Notes under the pieces: model-generated | The model's input: only the letters and a program-made list of their open reading frames with translations | The model's database searches: none | Told to the model about the DNA's origin: nothing | In this document: one piece after another, positions 7,960 through 16,333 of the stretch | Numbering within the stretch: position 1 is the first letter of the stretch | How the letters are laid out: each line of letters starts with the position of its first letter | NCBI GenBank assembly: GCA_900314985.1 | Contig: OMXL01000003.1 | Span: forward strand, 58,726 to 122,725 | Direction of reading: 5' to 3' | From: an uncultured Prevotellaceae bacterium | Lineage (GTDB): Bacteria > Bacteroidota > Bacteroidia > Bacteroidales > Bacteroidaceae | DNA: 64,000 bases | Position numbers and translations under genes: made by a program

Positions 7960-9396
7960 CTACTCGTAAGCTCCCATGCGCAGGCGGTCAACCTCCTCCT
8001 CAGTGAGGTAGCGCCAGTCACCACGACGAACGTTCTTCTTGGTCAGACCAGCAAACTGTACGCGGTCGAGCTTGACAACCTTGTAGCCAAGGCTCTCGAA
8101 GATACGGCGAACGATGCGGTTCTTACCAGAGTGAATCTCGATACCTACCTGCTTCTTGTCAGTATCGCTGGCATAGTCGATAGCGTCGGCCTTGATTTCA
8201 CCATCGTCAAGGGTGATACCCTCGGCAATCTGCTGAATATCGTGAGCAGTAACGGCCTTGTCGAGATATACGTGGTAGATCTTCTTCTTCAGGAACTTAG
8301 GATGAGTCAGCTTAGAAGCCAGGTCACCATCGTTGGTCAGAAGCAGCACACCAGTGGTGTTGCGGTCCAGACGACCAACAGGATAGATGCGCTCCTCGCA
8401 AGCACCCTTCACCAGGTCCATCACAGTCTTACGCTGCTGGGGATCGTCGCTGGTGGTCACATAGTCCTTGGGCTTGTTCAGCAGCACATAGACCTTCTTC
8501 TCCATACGAACGGGCTGATCGTGGAACAGCACCTCGTCAGTACGCAGTACCTTGGTACCCAGCTCGGTAACAACCTCGCCATTGACCTTTACGACACCTG
8601 CTGTGATGAACTCGTCAGCCTCACGACGACTGCAGACGCCAGCATTAGCCAGGAACTTGTTCAGACGCAGGGGCTCATTGGGATCGTAGTTCTCCTCCTT
8701 GTACTCGATGCGCTTCTTCAGCGAGTACTTAGCATTGGGATCGTAGCCAGAAGTGTGCTGGCGATAGCCGCCACGCTGCTGACCATAGCCACCACGCTGG
8801 TTGTAACCACCACGCTGCTGATAGCCACCCTGCTGGTAGCCACCACGCTGCTGACCGTAGCCACCACGCTGCTGATAGCCGCCACGCTGCTGACCGTAAC
8901 CACCACGCTGCTGACCGTACTGAGGACGCTGGCCGTACTGTGGACGCTGCTGATAGCCTCCCTCCTGACCTTCCTCACCATTGTTGTCGTATGACTTGTA
9001 AGGTTTATTATAGGGCTTATTGCCATACTGAGGGCGCTGGCCATAACCGCCACGCTGCTGGTAGCCACCACGTTGCTGATAGCCGCCACGCTGCTGATAA
9101 CCACCCTGCTGGTAGCCTCCCTCATTGTTATAATTGTTACGTGGACGATAGCCCTGCTGACGCTGAGGAGCACCTGACATCAGGCCTGCTCCAAAGCCCT
9201 CAGGACGGAAACCGCCCTCTTCTTGCTCTTGATTACGATTGTAACCGCCCTGCTGTCCATACTGTGCGGGACGAGGCTTCTGAATACGGGGACGTGGTGA
9301 ACGTCCTGGACGGTAACCCTGATAACCACTCTCGTGATTCTGACTCTGCTGTTCGGTTGACAGCTCTTCTGTTTTCTTTTCGTTTTCGAATTCCAT
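7960..9396 (-). CDS. RluB/RsuA-family rRNA pseudouridine synthase with Gly/Gln/Tyr/Arg-rich head
   Basis: A 478-residue protein. The last 236 residues (from 243) are a complete RsuA/RluB enzyme: an S4 RNA-binding domain (LRLNKFLANAGVCSRREADE), then the catalytic core with the active-site Asp in GRLDRNTTG (about D344) and the closing SGKNRIVRRIFESLGY. It isomerises a uridine in rRNA, probably 23S. The first 240 residues are low complexity, with many GGYQQR and GGYGQQR units between about 85 and 215, like eukaryotic RGG or prion-like tails. The repeat coding is internally homologous DNA, so length may vary between strains. purB lies upstream, so the two may be co-transcribed. Confidence 0.9.
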   Translation of the reverse strand: MEFENEKKTEELSTEQQSQNHESGYQGYRPGRSPRPRIQKPRPAQYGQQGGYNRNQEQEEGGFRPEGFGAGLMSGAPQRQQGYRPRNNYNNEGGYQQGGYQQRGGYQQRGGYQQRGGYGQRPQYGNKPYNKPYKSYDNNGEEGQEGGYQQRPQYGQRPQYGQQRGGYGQQRGGYQQRGGYGQQRGGYQQGGYQQRGGYNQRGGYGQQRGGYRQHTSGYDPNAKYSLKKRIEYKEENYDPNEPLRLNKFLANAGVCSRREADEFITAGVVKVNGEVVTELGTKVLRTDEVLFHDQPVRMEKKVYVLLNKPKDYVTTSDDPQQRKTVMDLVKGACEERIYPVGRLDRNTTGVLLLTNDGDLASKLTHPKFLKKKIYHVYLDKAVTAHDIQQIAEGITLDDGEIKADAIDYASDTDKKQVGIEIHSGKNRIVRRIFESLGYKVVKLDRVQFAGLTKKNVRRGDWRYLTEEEVDRLRMGAYE

Positions 9397-9419
9397 AATT
9401 GTGTTGTTGATTAAATGTG

Positions 9420-9433
9420 GAGCCTCACGGCTC
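9420..9433. other. Small hairpin between purB and the pseudouridine synthase gene
   Basis: GAGCC-TCAC-GGCTC lies 24 nt upstream of the start codon at 9396. It could be a leader hairpin or weak attenuator. No T tract follows it. Confidence 0.35.
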
Positions 9434-9498
9434 GCGGATTGTTTTGAATAATTCGGATTTTTATTTTGTTGTTATTTTGTTATTTCGATGCTTCGACA

Positions 9499-10848
9499 TT
9501 AAATTCCAGTGTAGTTGCTTGGTGTGATTTCCATCAGTTCTGCTTTCAGCTCGTCGCTGACGTCGAGACCCTGAATGAAGGCATGGATGGTCTCCTCAGT
9601 CATCTTCTGGTTGGTACGGGTCAGCGCCTTCAATGCCTCATAGGGATTGGGATAGGCCTCACGACGCAGGATGGTCTGAATGGCTTCAGCCACTACTGCC
9701 CACGTATTCTCCAGGTCTTCCTCCAGCTTCTGCTCGTTGAGGATGAGCTTGCGCAGACCTTTCAACGTGCTCTGGATAGCGATCAGGGCGTGACCCATAG
9801 GAACACCCACATTGCGCAGAACGGTAGAGTCGGTGAGGTCGCGCTGCAGACGGCTTACAGGCAATTTCTGTGCCAAGAAGCCCAGCACGGCATTGGCGAT
9901 ACCCATATTACCCTCTGAATTCTCGAAGTCGATGGGGTTCACCTTGTGAGGCATAGCGCTTGAACCTACTTCGCCAGCCTTGATCTTCTGCTTGAAGTAC
10001 TCCATAGAGATGTACATCCAGAAGTCGCGGTCGAGGTCGATGATGATGGTATTGATGCGACGCATGGCATCGAAGATAGCTGCCAGCCAGTCGTAGTTAG
10101 AAATCTGTGTGGTCCACTGCTCACGCTCCAAGCCTAGCTTCTCAGCAACAAACTGGTTGCCAAACTCGCGCCAGTCATACTGGGGATAAGCCACGTGGTG
10201 GGCGTTGTAGTTACCTGTTGCACCACCAAACTTAGCGGTGATGGGGGTATCTTTCAAAGCACGGAGCTGTTCTTCCAAGCGCCATACGAAGACCATAATC
10301 TCCTTACCCAGACGTGTGGGAGAGGCAGGCTGTCCGTGGGTCTTAGCCAGCATGGGCACATTCTTCCACTGCTCAGCATAGTCGTTCAACTGCTCAATGA
10401 GCTCCTCAACCATCGGATAGTACACCTGCTCCAGCGCCTCCTTGATGCTCAAGGGCACACTGGTATTGTTGATATCCTGTGAGGTCAGACCAAAGTGGAT
10501 GAACTCTTTAGCTTGAACGGGGAAGCCGTTCAGCGCGTCAATCTTCTCCTTGATGAAATACTCCACAGCCTTCACGTCGTGGTTGGTCACCTTCTCGATA
10601 TCCTTCACGCGCTGGGCATCCTGCTCTGTGAAGTTGCGATAGATGTCGCGCAAGGGCTCAAAAAGGTTGTGGTCTACCATCTCCAACTGGGGCAACGGCA
10701 GTTCACAAAGGGTAATGAAATACTCGATTTCTACGCGCACACGATAGCGTATCAATGCATACTCAGAAAAGTATCCTGCTAATGATTCTGTTTTGCTTCT
10801 GTAGCGGCCATCGATAGGAGAAATGGCGGTCAATGCATCTAATTCCAT
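9499..10848 (-). CDS. purB: Adenylosuccinate lyase
   Basis: A cytoplasmic enzyme of purine synthesis that removes fumarate from SAICAR and from adenylosuccinate. The 449 residues fit the family. The signature SSAMPHKVNPIDFEN is the fumarase/aspartase-family loop with the catalytic Ser, and the N-terminal LTAISPIDGRYRSKT is diagnostic for PurB. The start is supported by a -7 box (TACCTTTG) about 60 nt upstream. It may be read on into the pseudouridine synthase gene 100 bp downstream, since no strong terminator intervenes. Confidence 0.96.
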   Translation of the reverse strand: MELDALTAISPIDGRYRSKTESLAGYFSEYALIRYRVRVEIEYFITLCELPLPQLEMVDHNLFEPLRDIYRNFTEQDAQRVKDIEKVTNHDVKAVEYFIKEKIDALNGFPVQAKEFIHFGLTSQDINNTSVPLSIKEALEQVYYPMVEELIEQLNDYAEQWKNVPMLAKTHGQPASPTRLGKEIMVFVWRLEEQLRALKDTPITAKFGGATGNYNAHHVAYPQYDWREFGNQFVAEKLGLEREQWTTQISNYDWLAAIFDAMRRINTIIIDLDRDFWMYISMEYFKQKIKAGEVGSSAMPHKVNPIDFENSEGNMGIANAVLGFLAQKLPVSRLQRDLTDSTVLRNVGVPMGHALIAIQSTLKGLRKLILNEQKLEEDLENTWAVVAEAIQTILRREAYPNPYEALKALTRTNQKMTEETIHAFIQGLDVSDELKAELMEITPSNYTGI

Positions 10849-10905
10849 GCTGTCTCTAATACCTTAGTGTTAATATATAGCTATACATTCTCTCAAATGT
10901 GACTG

Positions 10906-10913
10906 CAAAGGTA
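10906..10913 (-). promoter_or_regulatory. purB -7 box
   Basis: TACCTTTG on the minus strand. Upstream of it (in the sense of transcription) lie four GTGAAAA-type tandem units, in a block duplicated at 13025. Confidence 0.55.
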
Positions 10914-10985
10914 CGAAATAAAAGTGAAAAGTGAAAAGTGAAAAGTGAATAATTTGCTGCCGCTACTGATATTTTTTGATATTTA

Positions 10986-11020
10986 ACAAAAAAAGAGTCC
11001 CGAATGACTTCGGAACTCCT
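10986..11020 (-). terminator. tRNA-Val terminator
   Basis: GAGTTCCGAA-GTCA-TTCGGGACTC followed by a run of T on the minus strand, directly after the tRNA CCA end. Confidence 0.8.
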
Positions 11021-11098
11021 TGGTGGGCGTTGACGGATTCGAACCGCCGACCCTCTGCTTGTAAGGCAGATGCTCTAAACCAGCTGAGCTAAACGCCC
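11021..11098 (-). tRNA. tRNA-Val (anticodon UAC)
   Basis: The minus strand folds as a full cloverleaf: acceptor GGGCGTT pairs with AACGCCC, the D arm holds AGCTCAGCTGGTT, the anticodon stem TCTGC/GCAGA encloses CTTACAA (anticodon TAC), and the T arm carries GGTTCGAATCC. Discriminator A is followed by an encoded CCA (11021-11023). A -7 box lies 21 nt upstream and a terminator abuts the 3' end, so it is a single-gene unit. Confidence 0.97.
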
Positions 11099-11118
11099 TC
11101 ATTTCTTGTTAGCGGGTG

Positions 11119-11126
11119 CAAAGGTA
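11119..11126 (-). promoter_or_regulatory. tRNA-Val -7 box
   Basis: TACCTTTG on the minus strand, 21 nt before the tRNA. A TTTTTTTG stretch about 16 nt upstream may act as the -33 box, though the spacing is short. Confidence 0.5.
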
Positions 11127-11210
11127 AGGACTTTATTTGAAACAAAAAAATTTCAGGCCGAAAATGTTTAAGTTCTTAACTCCTTTTAACACTTTCGACC
11201 CAAAATCCGC

Positions 11211-11636
11211 TTATAACTCGTACAATTCGTTGGCTTCCATCAATTCCACCTTCTTCTCTGAAAGGATGCGCTCACAGCTCTCCAAATCGGTAGGACGGAT
11301 AACGACTGTAGCCACGTCGCCATTGGCAAACGAGTACATATACTCAATGAACACGCCATGCTCTGAGAGATGCTTCAGCACCTTGGCCAGCGAACCGCTG
11401 ACGTTGGGACAGGTAAAGCCGATGACATCAGTAATCTTCACAGCAAAGTGGGCTGCCTTCAACACCTGATAGGCCTTATCAGGATCGCTGACAATGCAGC
11501 GCAGAATGCCGAAGTCAGAGTTGTCGGCAATACTCATGGCTGAGAGGTTTACACCAGCAGCACCCAGCACATCTGTTACTTCGGTCAGACGACCAGACTT
11601 GTTCTCCAGAAAGACTGATAATTGTTTTGCTAACAT
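11211..11636 (-). CDS. ACT domain protein paired with phenylacetate-CoA ligase
   Basis: A 141-residue protein made of two ACT folds: KQLSVFLENKSGRLTEVTDV at the start and a second from about residue 70. ACT domains bind small ligands, usually amino acids. There is no enzymatic domain. It sits 47 bp downstream of paaK on the same strand. In many anaerobes this pair lies with indolepyruvate:ferredoxin oxidoreductase genes, which suggests sensing of aromatic amino acids or their keto acids; no iorA/iorB is present here. Function is inferred from the pairing. Confidence 0.82.
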   Translation of the reverse strand: MLAKQLSVFLENKSGRLTEVTDVLGAAGVNLSAMSIADNSDFGILRCIVSDPDKAYQVLKAAHFAVKITDVIGFTCPNVSGSLAKVLKHLSEHGVFIEYMYSFANGDVATVVIRPTDLESCERILSEKKVELMEANELYEL

Positions 11637-11683
11637 AATTTTTATAGTTTTGTTTTCGATATCTCGTTATTACGATATTACGT

Positions 11684-12982
11684 TTAAAGTTTTCTGTTAT
11701 CGATGACGCGCTTGGCCTTACCCTCAGAGCGCTCAATGCCCTTAGGCTCTACCAGCTTCACCTTGAAGCCCAAGCCAATAACTGAACGCAACTCAGCCTC
11801 CAACTTCTTCTGCAAGCCAACGAGCGTAGCCATATCGTCGGTGAAGTATTCTTCCTTCACCTCTACCTTCAACTCGCTGGTATCGGTATTGTTCACGCGG
11901 TCAACGGTCAGCAGGAAGTGTGGCTCGTACTCAGGCAACTTCAGGATGACGTCCTCAATCTGCGATGGGAAGACGTTGACACCACGAATGATGAGCATAT
12001 CGTCGCAACGACCCAAGATACGATCCATACGCACCAAGGTTCGTCCACACTTACACTTGTCATAGTGCAGAGCTGTCAGGTCGTGGGTGCGATAGCGCAG
12101 CAACGGCATACCTTCTTTCGTCAGATGGGTGAAGGTCAACTCGCCAAACTGTCCCTCAGGCAAGGGCTCACCCGTCTTGGGGTCCAAAATCTCAGGATAG
12201 AACAGGTCTTCGTTCAGGTGGGTACCACACTGGTGCTCGCACTCGTAGCCAACGCCAGGACCAGCAATCTCACTAAGTCCGTAGATATCGTAAGCCTTGA
12301 TGCCCAGGCTCTCTTCCAACTTCTTGCGCATCTTCTCTGTCCAAGGCTCAGCACCAAAGACGCCAACCTTCAGCTTGAACTCGCTACGTGGATATTCGCA
12401 CTCCTTCATAGCCTCGCCTAAGAACATAGCGTAGCTGGGGGTACAGCAAAGAATGGTAGTACCAAAGTCGTGCATCAGCGTCATCTGCTTCTGCGTATTA
12501 CCGCTAGAGATAGGAATCACACTGGCACCAATATTCGTAGCACCATCGTGAGCGCCCAAGCCTCCAGTAAACAGGCCATAGCCGTAGGCCACCTGGAAGA
12601 TATCCTCCTTCGTAGCGCCATAAGCCGTAAAGGCACGCGAGATAGCCTCAGACCACATAGCCAAGTCCTTGCGGGTATAGAGCACAACGACAGGTTTTCC
12701 TGTAGTACCACTACTGGCGTGGATACGCACAATCTGGCTCATGGGTACTGCTGCCAGCCCAAAAGGATAGTTGTCGCGCAGGTCGAGCTTATTAGTGAAA
12801 GGTAACTTGGTGATATCATCAATACTCTTGATATCACCAGGCTCAAGACCCATCTCTTGAAATTTCTTACGATAGAAGGGCGTATTGTAATAGACATACT
12901 CAGCCATCTTCTTCAAACGAGCACTCTGCAAATCGCGCAACTGTTCGCGATCCATGCACTCAACAGTCTCATTCCAAATCAT
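11684..12982 (-). CDS. paaK: Phenylacetate-CoA ligase (AMP-forming)
   Basis: A 432-residue adenylate-forming enzyme that activates phenylacetate or another aryl acid to its CoA thioester. The phosphate-binding loop is HASSGTTGKPVVVLYT (about 95-110), DIYGLSEIAGPGVGYEC is the A5 region, and RMDRILGRCDDMLIIRGVNVFPSQIED is the hinge and C-terminal signature of PaaK. The C-terminal Lys in SEGKAKRVIDNRKL is as in the family. Promoter box at 13025. In gut Bacteroidales this enzyme more likely works with indolepyruvate oxidoreductase products in reductive aromatic amino acid metabolism than in aerobic phenylacetate breakdown. Confidence 0.9.
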   Translation of the reverse strand: MIWNETVECMDREQLRDLQSARLKKMAEYVYYNTPFYRKKFQEMGLEPGDIKSIDDITKLPFTNKLDLRDNYPFGLAAVPMSQIVRIHASSGTTGKPVVVLYTRKDLAMWSEAISRAFTAYGATKEDIFQVAYGYGLFTGGLGAHDGATNIGASVIPISSGNTQKQMTLMHDFGTTILCCTPSYAMFLGEAMKECEYPRSEFKLKVGVFGAEPWTEKMRKKLEESLGIKAYDIYGLSEIAGPGVGYECEHQCGTHLNEDLFYPEILDPKTGEPLPEGQFGELTFTHLTKEGMPLLRYRTHDLTALHYDKCKCGRTLVRMDRILGRCDDMLIIRGVNVFPSQIEDVILKLPEYEPHFLLTVDRVNNTDTSELKVEVKEEYFTDDMATLVGLQKKLEAELRSVIGLGFKVKLVEPKGIERSEGKAKRVIDNRKL

Positions 12983-13024
12983 CTTCTTCTTTTTTAGGTT
13001 TGATTGTTAGCATTTGTGTTGTTG

Positions 13025-13032
13025 CAAAGGTA
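13025..13032 (-). promoter_or_regulatory. paaK -7 box
   Basis: TACCTTTG on the minus strand, 42 nt before the start codon, inside the second copy of the duplicated cassette. Confidence 0.55.
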
Positions 13033-13102
13033 CGAAATAAAAGTGAAAAGTGAAAAGTGAAAAGTGAATAATTTGCTACCGCAATAGGTATTTTTTTATA
13101 TT

Positions 13103-13139
13103 TAACAAAAAAGGAGTCCCGATGATTCGGAACTCCTTT
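13103..13139 (-). terminator. OmpA gene terminator
   Basis: AAAGGAGTTCCGAA-TCA-TCGGGACTCCTTT followed by TTTTG on the minus strand, 22 nt after the stop codon. Confidence 0.8.
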
Positions 13140-13160
13140 GTGAGATATCTATTGTTTAGA

Positions 13161-14336
13161 TTACTTAATCTCAACAGTAGCGCGACGGTTGTAGCTGATT
13201 GGGCTCAGAGTCTTCACGCCACCAGCAGCAACGACCTCGATATTGTTGCGGTCAACACCCATTTTAACGAGCTCGGCAACAACGGTGTTAGCACGCTTCT
13301 CAGAGAGCTTCTGGTTGTACTCAGCAGAACCAGTCTTGCTATCAGCGTAACCAGTAACAACGATCTTAGAGTTGTTCTCCTTAGCAACCTTAGCCAGCTC
13401 AGAAACGTTCTGGAGGTCCTTCTTAGAAGCAATCTTAGCCTTGTTGATGTTGAAGAATACTGATACAGGAGCAGCAACAACCTTTGTAACGGTCTTACCG
13501 GCAGCAACCATAGCAGTTGTCTGAGCAACCTCCTTCTGCTGGTTAGCCAACAGATCCTTCAGGCGAGCGTTCTCTGACTGAGCGTCAGTCAGCTGAGCGT
13601 TCAGAGCGTCGATCTGACCCTGTGACAGAGCCTTGATAGCGTCTACATCAGGAGTCTTGTTCCAAGTACCCTTGCCGAGGTTGTAAGTAACACCGACCTC
13701 AAGAGAGAGCTGGTTGAAACGGGCTGCGGGGCGGATACCACCATCAAGACCACCAACGAAAGCCTTGTCATAGCTATAGTAGCCGAGGTCGAGGTTCAGG
13801 AACAACTTCTTACCAACCTTGAAGGTATTCAGGATACCAGCGCTCAATACGAAGCTGTTAGCCTTAGCATCGAAGTTGCGAGCAACACCAGCACCAGCAT
13901 AGGGGATGAAGTTCCAGAAACGGTCCTCGTCATAACCACCCAGCAGGTTGTGGAGGTTGAACAAAGCCTGCTCGTTAAGAGCTACATACTTATCAGACTT
14001 GCTGTCAAAAGCCTTAGAGAGCCAAAGAGCGTTAGCCTTTGTACGGAGTCCCAAGCCAGGAGTAAACCACTTACCAATAGCTACAGAGAAACCGAGAGAT
14101 GTGGGGTGACCCTCAGAACCATCAGGCTTTGAGCCGAGAGGGAACTTGTTGAAAGGAGTAGAACCAAACTTGTTCACACCACCATAATAGAATGAATTCC
14201 AGTTCACGTTGCCCTGGATGAACCAGTTGCTCCAGAAGGAATTGGTTGATACGCTGTACTTCTCAGTAGGATCCTCCTGAGCCATAGCGTTCAGTGAAAG
14301 ACTGGCTACTGCCAGCATCAAGAATAACTTTTTCAT
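13161..14336 (-). CDS. OmpA-family outer-membrane porin
   Basis: A 391-residue protein anchored in the outer membrane and bound to peptidoglycan. Signal peptide MKKLFLMLAVASLSLNAMAQ. Residues about 25-230 form the eight-stranded barrel, with aromatic-rich strands. A linker with a short coiled coil (QIDALNAQLTDAQSENARL) leads to the C-terminal OmpA domain (about 275-391), whose peptidoglycan-binding motif is VVTGYADSKTGSAEYNQKLS with SEKRANTVVAELVKMGV. It is a major structural protein in Bacteroidales. It has a complete promoter (14382-14412) and strong terminator; GGT/GTT-rich, GCTGGT-type codon use suggests high expression. Confidence 0.93.
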   Translation of the reverse strand: MKKLFLMLAVASLSLNAMAQEDPTEKYSVSTNSFWSNWFIQGNVNWNSFYYGGVNKFGSTPFNKFPLGSKPDGSEGHPTSLGFSVAIGKWFTPGLGLRTKANALWLSKAFDSKSDKYVALNEQALFNLHNLLGGYDEDRFWNFIPYAGAGVARNFDAKANSFVLSAGILNTFKVGKKLFLNLDLGYYSYDKAFVGGLDGGIRPAARFNQLSLEVGVTYNLGKGTWNKTPDVDAIKALSQGQIDALNAQLTDAQSENARLKDLLANQQKEVAQTTAMVAAGKTVTKVVAAPVSVFFNINKAKIASKKDLQNVSELAKVAKENNSKIVVTGYADSKTGSAEYNQKLSEKRANTVVAELVKMGVDRNNIEVVAAGGVKTLSPISYNRRATVEIK

Positions 14337-14381
14337 ACTATACTAAAAAATTAAGTTAAAGATTCTATTCGAAATTCGTTG

Positions 14382-14412
14382 CAAAAGTAAATATTATTTT
14401 CGAATAAACAAA
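14382..14412 (-). promoter_or_regulatory. OmpA gene promoter
   Basis: TACTTTTG (-7) with TTTG 19 nt upstream on the minus strand, about 46 nt before the start codon. Confidence 0.7.
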
Positions 14413-14509
14413 GTTTTTTATCAATTAAATTCAATTTTACACTCATTTTTTTGATTTTTCGCCATAAAAAGAGCATTTTTCATGCTAAAATGGCATATTT
14501 TATAATAAA

Positions 14510-16333
14510 TTATGCCAATAAGTGCTCAATATCAGCCTGTGGAAGAATACAGAGTACCGCTTTCCCATCGGGGGTATAGTTCACATTGTCACAGGCAAAA
14601 AGGTTATTCACCACCACATCCATCTCTTCGTTAGACAATTGCTGTCCATAAGGGATGGCAGCATGACGGGCAAGTCCCAGAGCTACTTGGTGGTTGACAG
14701 AGACACTCTCATGACTCACAGGTACGGACGAGGCAAGGATGTCTCGCAACAGTTGGGAAGCATTCAAACCCTCAATACCTGCAGGAACACCATTAACAGC
14801 ATAGCTGGTAGGTCCCAGAGGAGTCAGTTCAAAACCGACAGCCGCCAAGGCTGGCAACATATCCTCCATCAGGACGGCCTCGGAAGGTGCCATCTCTATC
14901 ACCTCAGGAAACAGCATGCGCTGACTGCTGGAGGGTGTCTCTTCCAACTGTTGCATATAGCGCTCGTAACGGACACGAACATCTGCGCGGTGCTGGTCGA
15001 TTATCATCAGACCAGATTTCACAGCAGTCATTATATAGCGTCCTTTATACTGATAGTGCAGTGGACTGACATCAGTCAGCTCAACAGGTTGGTCAGAAAC
15101 AGGAGTATCGTCAAATATAGGCAGAGGGTTGCCTTGAGGAGCATCGAACAGCGACTGTTCCTGTTGGGCAGACTGCGTAGGCAGTCCCTCATAAAGACGT
15201 TCCCAGTTACGCGATGCTTTCTCCTTGAACGGGTTGTATTGCGGATTACGTTCTACATGAGGCATCTCCACAGGAGTTGCGACGGGATTGTAGACTGGTA
15301 TATCCGGACGTCCCTCTGTATCGAATTCTATCTGCGGAATCTCACAGAACTGTCCGATGGCATCCTTTACCGCTGCCGACAGAATCTGCCAGATGGCTTG
15401 CTCGTTCTCAAACTTGATCTCTGTCTTTGTTGGATGGATATTGACATCGATATCAGCAGGACTCACGTCGAAATATATAAAATAAGGTACGTGCGCGCCC
15501 GCGGGAACGAGTCGTTCGTATGCTTGCAGGACTGCCTTATGGAAATAGGGATGCTTCATGAAACGTCCATTGACGAAGAAATACTCATGGGCACCCTTCT
15601 TGCGAGCAGACTCTGGTTTAGCGACAAAGCCAGAAATCTTACAGAGAGCCGTCTCCACACCAACAGGCAGCAGGTCTTGTCCGTAGCGACGTCCATAGAC
15701 ATCAGTAATACGCTGGCGCAACGTGCCGGCACGCAGATTCATCAGTTCTTGTCCATTGCTATGCAGCGTGAAACATATCTCTGGATATACCAGTACGATA
15801 CGTTCAAAAGCAGTCAGGATATTATTCAACTCCGTAGCGTTCGTCTTCAGAAACTTACGACGCGCAGGAACGTTGAAGAAGAGGTTGCTGACAGTAAAAG
15901 AGCTACCTACGCTACACGAGCACATCTCCTGACTCTCTACTCGTGAGCCAGAAAGAGTCAGACAAGTACCCACCTCATCGCCTTGGCGGCGAGTACGCAG
16001 TTCTATCTGAGACACAGCAGCAATAGACGGCAATGCCTCACCACGGAAACCCATTGTATGAAGGGCAAAGAGGTCGTCAGCCTTACGAATCTTCGACGTA
16101 GCATGACGCTCAAAAGCCAGACGAGCATCCGTCTCAGACATGCCACAACCGTCATCAATTACCTGTATAGAGGTACGTCCGGCATCCACCACCAACACAT
16201 TGATGGTGCGTGCACCAGCATCGACGGCATTCTCCACAAGCTCTTTAATAACAGAAGCTGGCCGTTGGATCACCTCTCCTGCGGCTATTTGGTTGGCTAC
16301 ACTATCTGGTAGCAGTTGTATCACATCTGTCAT
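14510..16333 (-). CDS. mutL: DNA mismatch repair protein MutL
   Basis: A 607-residue GHKL ATPase that couples mismatch recognition by MutS to strand removal. The N-terminal motifs are intact: [17 protein letters not shown] and HATSKI, then [14 protein letters not shown]. The C-terminal dimer domain is present, but the endonuclease motif normally written DQHA-x2-E-x4-E reads [12 protein letters not shown] (about 446-457), lacking the first Glu, and the usual CPHGRP reads TPDGKA. So it probably does not nick DNA itself. It overlaps the upstream OstA-like gene by 4 bp (ATGA), the last gene of the guaB-to-mutL run. Confidence 0.95.
   Translation of the reverse strand: MTDVIQLLPDSVANQIAAGEVIQRPASVIKELVENAVDAGARTINVLVVDAGRTSIQVIDDGCGMSETDARLAFERHATSKIRKADDLFALHTMGFRGEALPSIAAVSQIELRTRRQGDEVGTCLTLSGSRVESQEMCSCSVGSSFTVSNLFFNVPARRKFLKTNATELNNILTAFERIVLVYPEICFTLHSNGQELMNLRAGTLRQRITDVYGRRYGQDLLPVGVETALCKISGFVAKPESARKKGAHEYFFVNGRFMKHPYFHKAVLQAYERLVPAGAHVPYFIYFDVSPADIDVNIHPTKTEIKFENEQAIWQILSAAVKDAIGQFCEIPQIEFDTEGRPDIPVYNPVATPVEMPHVERNPQYNPFKEKASRNWERLYEGLPTQSAQQEQSLFDAPQGNPLPIFDDTPVSDQPVELTDVSPLHYQYKGRYIMTAVKSGLMIIDQHRADVRVRYERYMQQLEETPSSSQRMLFPEVIEMAPSEAVLMEDMLPALAAVGFELTPLGPTSYAVNGVPAGIEGLNASQLLRDILASSVPVSHESVSVNHQVALGLARHAAIPYGQQLSNEEMDVVVNNLFACDNVNYTPDGKAVLCILPQADIEHLLA

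Larger units (their letters stand above)
10906..11020 (-). repeat. Duplicated promoter-spacer-terminator cassette, copy 1
   Basis: About 115 bp running from the purB -7 box through GTGAAAA tandem units and an A/T-rich stretch to the terminator of tRNA-Val. It is closely matched by 13025-13139; the first 50 bases are essentially identical. Confidence 0.8.
13025..13139 (-). repeat. Duplicated promoter-spacer-terminator cassette, copy 2
   Basis: Matches 10906-11020: same -7 box, same GTGAAAA tandem tract, same ATTTAACAAAAAA spacer and a near-identical terminator. Confidence 0.8.

Noticed and set aside
8131-8994. Open frame of 287 codons opposite the pseudouridine synthase gene
   Set aside because: Its repeated TTLLTVATTLL-like product is the antisense of GGYQQR coding repeats, not a protein.
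14522-15946. Long open frame (474 codons) on the plus strand opposite mutL
   Set aside because: It lies entirely within a clear mutL gene, has no domain or promoter, and is rich in residues expected from reversed codons. A shadow of the real gene.
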